Source of the DNA: Mesonia ostreae
Lineage (GTDB): Bacteria; Bacteroidota; Bacteroidia; Flavobacteriales; Flavobacteriaceae
DNA: 64,000 bases
Assembly: GCF_031845265.1 (NCBI RefSeq)
Contig: NZ_JAVRBG010000001.1
Span: 124,001 to 188,000, forward strand
Direction of reading: 5' to 3'
Below the pieces are notes generated by a model. That model made no database searches and was not told where the DNA came from. It saw only the letters and a list, made by a program, of their open reading frames with translations. Shown in pieces: positions 61,543 to 64,000 of the stretch. Both the position numbers and the translations under genes were made by a program. Positions within the stretch are counted from its first letter, which is position 1; the number at the start of each line of letters is the position of its first letter.

Positions 61543-62882
61543 TGACTTTAAAGCGTGAAAATATTTTAATTGTAGATGATAACTATGATATGCTAGAGGT
61601 GTTGCAACGCAACCTAAAGGCATTGAATTACCATATTTATAAAGCTTCTTCTGTAGGAGAAGCGCTAGATATTCTCAAGCTTTCTGCCATCGACTTATTA
61701 ATTACCGATATTCAGATGCCTGAAGTGAATGGTCTCGAATTATTAAAATTTGCGAATGAGCACTACCCTTTTCTTCCCAAATTGGTGATTACAGGATTTC
61801 CATCGGTTAATTCTGCCGTGGATGCTATTCAATCTGGCGCAACAGATTATTTGGTAAAACCTTTTACCAGTAAAGAGTTAAAAAGCTTGGTGCAAAAGTC
61901 GTTAAAAAACAAGAAAGCGAGTCCGATTCAATTCAGTAAAAAAAACAAAGAAAACAGCGAAAGTTCTTTCGTCTATGCTGGAATTATTGGTAAATCTACT
62001 CCCATTCAAAAAGTAATTGAAAGCATTGAACGGGTAAAAAATAACCGTGCTACAATTTTAATTCAAGGAGAAAGCGGTACAGGGAAAGAACTTATTGCAC
62101 GTGCCATTCACTACAAAGGATCTTTTGCTGGCAATCCTTTTATTGCGGTGAATTGTGGTGCTATTCCTGAAAATTTGTTAGAATCTGAATTATTTGGATA
62201 CGAAAAAGGATCTTTTACGGGAGCCAATCAAACCAAAGAAGGCTTTTTTCAAGCAGCCAATTCAGGAACCATATTTTTAGATGAAATTGGAGCAGCTTCC
62301 GCCAGTGTACAAGTACGTTTATTACGGGTTCTACAAGAAAAAGAAGTGACTAAAGTGGGCAGTACAAAACCTCAAAAAATTCAAATTAGAGTTATAGCCG
62401 CCACCAATGAAGATGTATATCAGCAGGTAAAACAAGGGATGTTTAGAGAAGATCTATATTATCGATTAAATGTGGTAGACATACATGTTCCCACTCTTCA
62501 GCAGCGAAAAGAAGATATCCCTTTATTGGCGCAACATTTTTTAACCAAATACGCTAAAGAATATGCTAAGGATAAGCTAAAACTAAGCGATGGCATATAT
62601 AAAGTATTTCAGCGATATGCTTGGCCAGGCAATATTCGAGAACTGGAAAATTGCATTCAGAAATTGATTATTATGAATGACAATCAAGCCGACTTACCCC
62701 AACTTCCTGCGCACTTTAAATATAAAATAGAAGCTTCTGGAGAGGAAAAATTTGTAGCTTTAGAAGAAATGGAAAAACAATATATTCAAAAAGTATTATC
62801 TTCGGTAAATAACAATAAAACCAAAGCTGCGGAAATCTTAAAAATTAACCGAAAAACATTGCGGAACAAACTGGAAACTTAG
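61542..62882 (+). CDS. Sigma-54-dependent response regulator, NtrC family
   Basis: 446 residues. A receiver domain (about 1-120) has Asp56 in LLITDIQMPEV. An AAA+ domain (about 150-390) has Walker A GESGTGKELIARAIH, and GSFTGA in place of the usual sigma-54-contacting GAFTGA. A Fis-type helix-turn-helix is at the end (NNKTKAAEILKINRKTLRNKL). It activates sigma-54 promoters when phosphorylated by its partner kinase, with which it overlaps by one base. Targets may include the pnt operon just upstream. Confidence 0.93.
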   Translation: MTLKRENILIVDDNYDMLEVLQRNLKALNYHIYKASSVGEALDILKLSAIDLLITDIQMPEVNGLELLKFANEHYPFLPKLVITGFPSVNSAVDAIQSGATDYLVKPFTSKELKSLVQKSLKNKKASPIQFSKKNKENSESSFVYAGIIGKSTPIQKVIESIERVKNNRATILIQGESGTGKELIARAIHYKGSFAGNPFIAVNCGAIPENLLESELFGYEKGSFTGANQTKEGFFQAANSGTIFLDEIGAASASVQVRLLRVLQEKEVTKVGSTKPQKIQIRVIAATNEDVYQQVKQGMFREDLYYRLNVVDIHVPTLQQRKEDIPLLAQHFLTKYAKEYAKDKLKLSDGIYKVFQRYAWPGNIRELENCIQKLIIMNDNQADLPQLPAHFKYKIEASGEEKFVALEEMEKQYIQKVLSSVNNNKTKAAEILKINRKTLRNKLET

Positions 62883-63285
62883 AAGCTTATTCTATGTTTA
62901 TTTTTAGGAAACTTAATGAACTTAATTCCTTGAAATTATACTACATTTATAATTGCTAAGAAAATAGGAAAGCTTCCCTAAAGAAAATCGGTACATAATT
63001 CTTCTTCTGGGTAAATATAACTCGGTTGTTCTAAAATTTTAATTTACAAAAACCCACCTAAATCATTGATATTCAGTTTTTTGTATAAATTAAAAATGAA
63101 TTTAGAAATAATGGTACACCTATTGAGCAAAACTTAATTATAATATGAAAAGTTAACGCATAGATTAGTTGATTAAATATCAAGCTTACGTTTAAAATTA
63201 ATTCGGAATTGTGATGTACGGCACTACATTAACGGATAAGAAAATAATATAACTCAAACTTTTACTGCTAAAATTATAAATAATT
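62883..63285. other. AT-rich spacer before the glutamate dehydrogenase gene
   Basis: No gene is seen. The only notable item is a weak match to the shared motif, AATTAATTCGGAAT at 63196-63209 (10 of 14 identical), 76 bp before the next ATG. GTACGGCAC at 63217-63225 resembles half of a sigma-54 site but lacks a -12 element. Confidence 0.35.
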
Positions 63286-64000
63286 ATGAGCGAAATCAAA
63301 GAGAAGAAGCCAGCCACTATGTATGAAAATGTGATGCAACAATACAATCAAGTTGCAGACTCCATGGGGCTAAATAAGAATATAAAAAAAATATTAGGGA
63401 TTACCAATAACGAGATTATCGTCAACTTCCCTGTGAGAATGGATAATGACGAGGTCAAAATTTTTACAGGGTATCGCGTTCAGCATAATAATGCTTTAGG
63501 ACCTTATAAAGGAGGTTTGCGTTACCACCCAACCATTGATGTGGATGATGCTAGAGCTTTAGCGATGTGGATGACTTGGAAAACTTCTCTAGCGGGTCTA
63601 CCATTTGGTGGCGCCAAAGGAGGAATTAAATTAGATCCTAGAGACTATTCTATAAGAGAATTAGAAAGAATTACAAGAAGATTTACATATGCCTTAGGAG
63701 ATAATATTGGACCAGATCAAGATATTCCTGCTCCAGATGTTAATACCAATGCACAAACGATGGCTTGGATATTAGACACTTATATGTCTACCAAAGCACC
63801 ATCTGCTCGTTCTCAAAATAGTCATATTGTTACTGGGAAACCCGTAGGATCTGGCGGATTAGAAGGTAGAGATCGTGCCACTGGATTTGGAGTTTTTCTT
63901 ACCATTAAATTATATTTAGCTTCTCAAGGAAAAGACTTAAAAGATAAAACGTTTATTGTACAAGGTTTTGGGAATGTAGGACAATGGGCTTCTCGCTTTA
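63286..64000 (+). CDS. gdhA: Glutamate (Glu/Leu/Phe/Val family) dehydrogenase, N-terminal part
   Basis: The first 238 residues; the gene runs off the window. The sequence MSEIKEKKPATMYENVMQQY is followed by VNFPVRMDNDEVKIFTGYRVQHNNALGPYKGGLRYHPTIDVDDARALAMWMTWKTSLAGLPFGGAKGGI, the substrate-binding region with the catalytic lysine in GLPFGGAKGG-adjacent WKTSLAG. DIPAPDVNTNAQTMAWILDTY and the Rossmann start FIVQGFGNVGQWASRF also match. It interconverts glutamate and 2-oxoglutarate plus ammonia with NAD(P)H. The type suggests a catabolic or dual-cofactor enzyme, not established here. Confidence 0.93.
   Translation, partial: MSEIKEKKPATMYENVMQQYNQVADSMGLNKNIKKILGITNNEIIVNFPVRMDNDEVKIFTGYRVQHNNALGPYKGGLRYHPTIDVDDARALAMWMTWKTSLAGLPFGGAKGGIKLDPRDYSIRELERITRRFTYALGDNIGPDQDIPAPDVNTNAQTMAWILDTYMSTKAPSARSQNSHIVTGKPVGSGGLEGRDRATGFGVFLTIKLYLASQGKDLKDKTFIVQGFGNVGQWASRF

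Overview
The window comes from a member of the Bacteroidota, almost certainly a Flavobacteriaceae species; I cannot fix the genus. The DNA is AT-rich. Promoters, where visible, have the Bacteroidota -7 box TAnnTTTG. Many proteins belong to families largely confined to Flavobacteriia (HYC_CC_PP, Lacal_2735-type, DUF3078, DUF1684, type III glutamine synthetase, the long CusA form, fused IcmF mutase).

Region by region. 1-9.4 kb: the start of mreB (cut by the window edge), purH, an ABC permease, a class C beta-lactamase-fold hydrolase, an M49 peptidase, a SRPBCC/GyrI-like protein, a fluoride channel and a DUF1684 protein. 9.6-13.1 kb: a fused B12-dependent acyl-CoA mutase (IcmF) with an in-frame palindromic repeat inserted in it. 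13.2-13.4 kb: a 38-bp perfect palindrome followed by a candidate small RNA with a strong terminator. 13.7-21.7 kb: housekeeping genes (DUF4197, mscS, a cobalamin-binding-like protein, pyrF, prfA, a small ABC system, DUF3078, purM). 21.9-28.2 kb: a complete curli-type amyloid operon on the minus strand: major curlin, minor curlin, CsgE with a CsgH-like front domain, CsgF, CsgG with an extra C-terminal barrel, and a lipoprotein. 28.7-35.4 kb: glutamine synthetase III, a Ca/Na antiporter, tRNA-Arg(ACG), a GNAT protein and three tandem secreted paralogues.

35.8-49.5 kb is a copper/heavy-metal resistance island on the plus strand: HYC_CC_PP, CusA, a four-helix-bundle protein, a CusC-like TolC protein, an HMA-AraC fusion regulator, a cysteine-rich copper-storage protein, a frameshifted DUF3347 gene, CopA with three tandem HMA units, DUF305 and CusB. 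It is unusually rich in repeats: three heptanucleotide arrays, two of them an inverted pair around the four-helix-bundle gene; an exact 318-bp tandem triplication inside copA; and a three-copy palindromic array before cusB.

49.6-64 kb looks like a carbon/nitrogen and redox module: a large PLP-dependent Cys/Met-family enzyme, an ADP-forming acyl-CoA synthetase, an uncharacterised 603-residue protein with TIM-barrel/flavoprotein-like motifs, two uncharacterised exported proteins, proton-translocating transhydrogenase PntAB in three subunits, an NtrB/NtrC-type two-component pair and the start of a glutamate dehydrogenase gene. A shared 14-bp motif (TATTTCTWCGGAAT) precedes three of the genes, with a weaker match before the dehydrogenase. 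That suggests a common regulator.

The observations most worth following up are the CsgH-CsgE fusion curli system, the four-helix-bundle gene bracketed by inverted heptamer arrays, the palindrome/small-RNA locus, palindromic repeats absorbed into two proteins (IcmF and CopA), and the motif-linked metabolic module.
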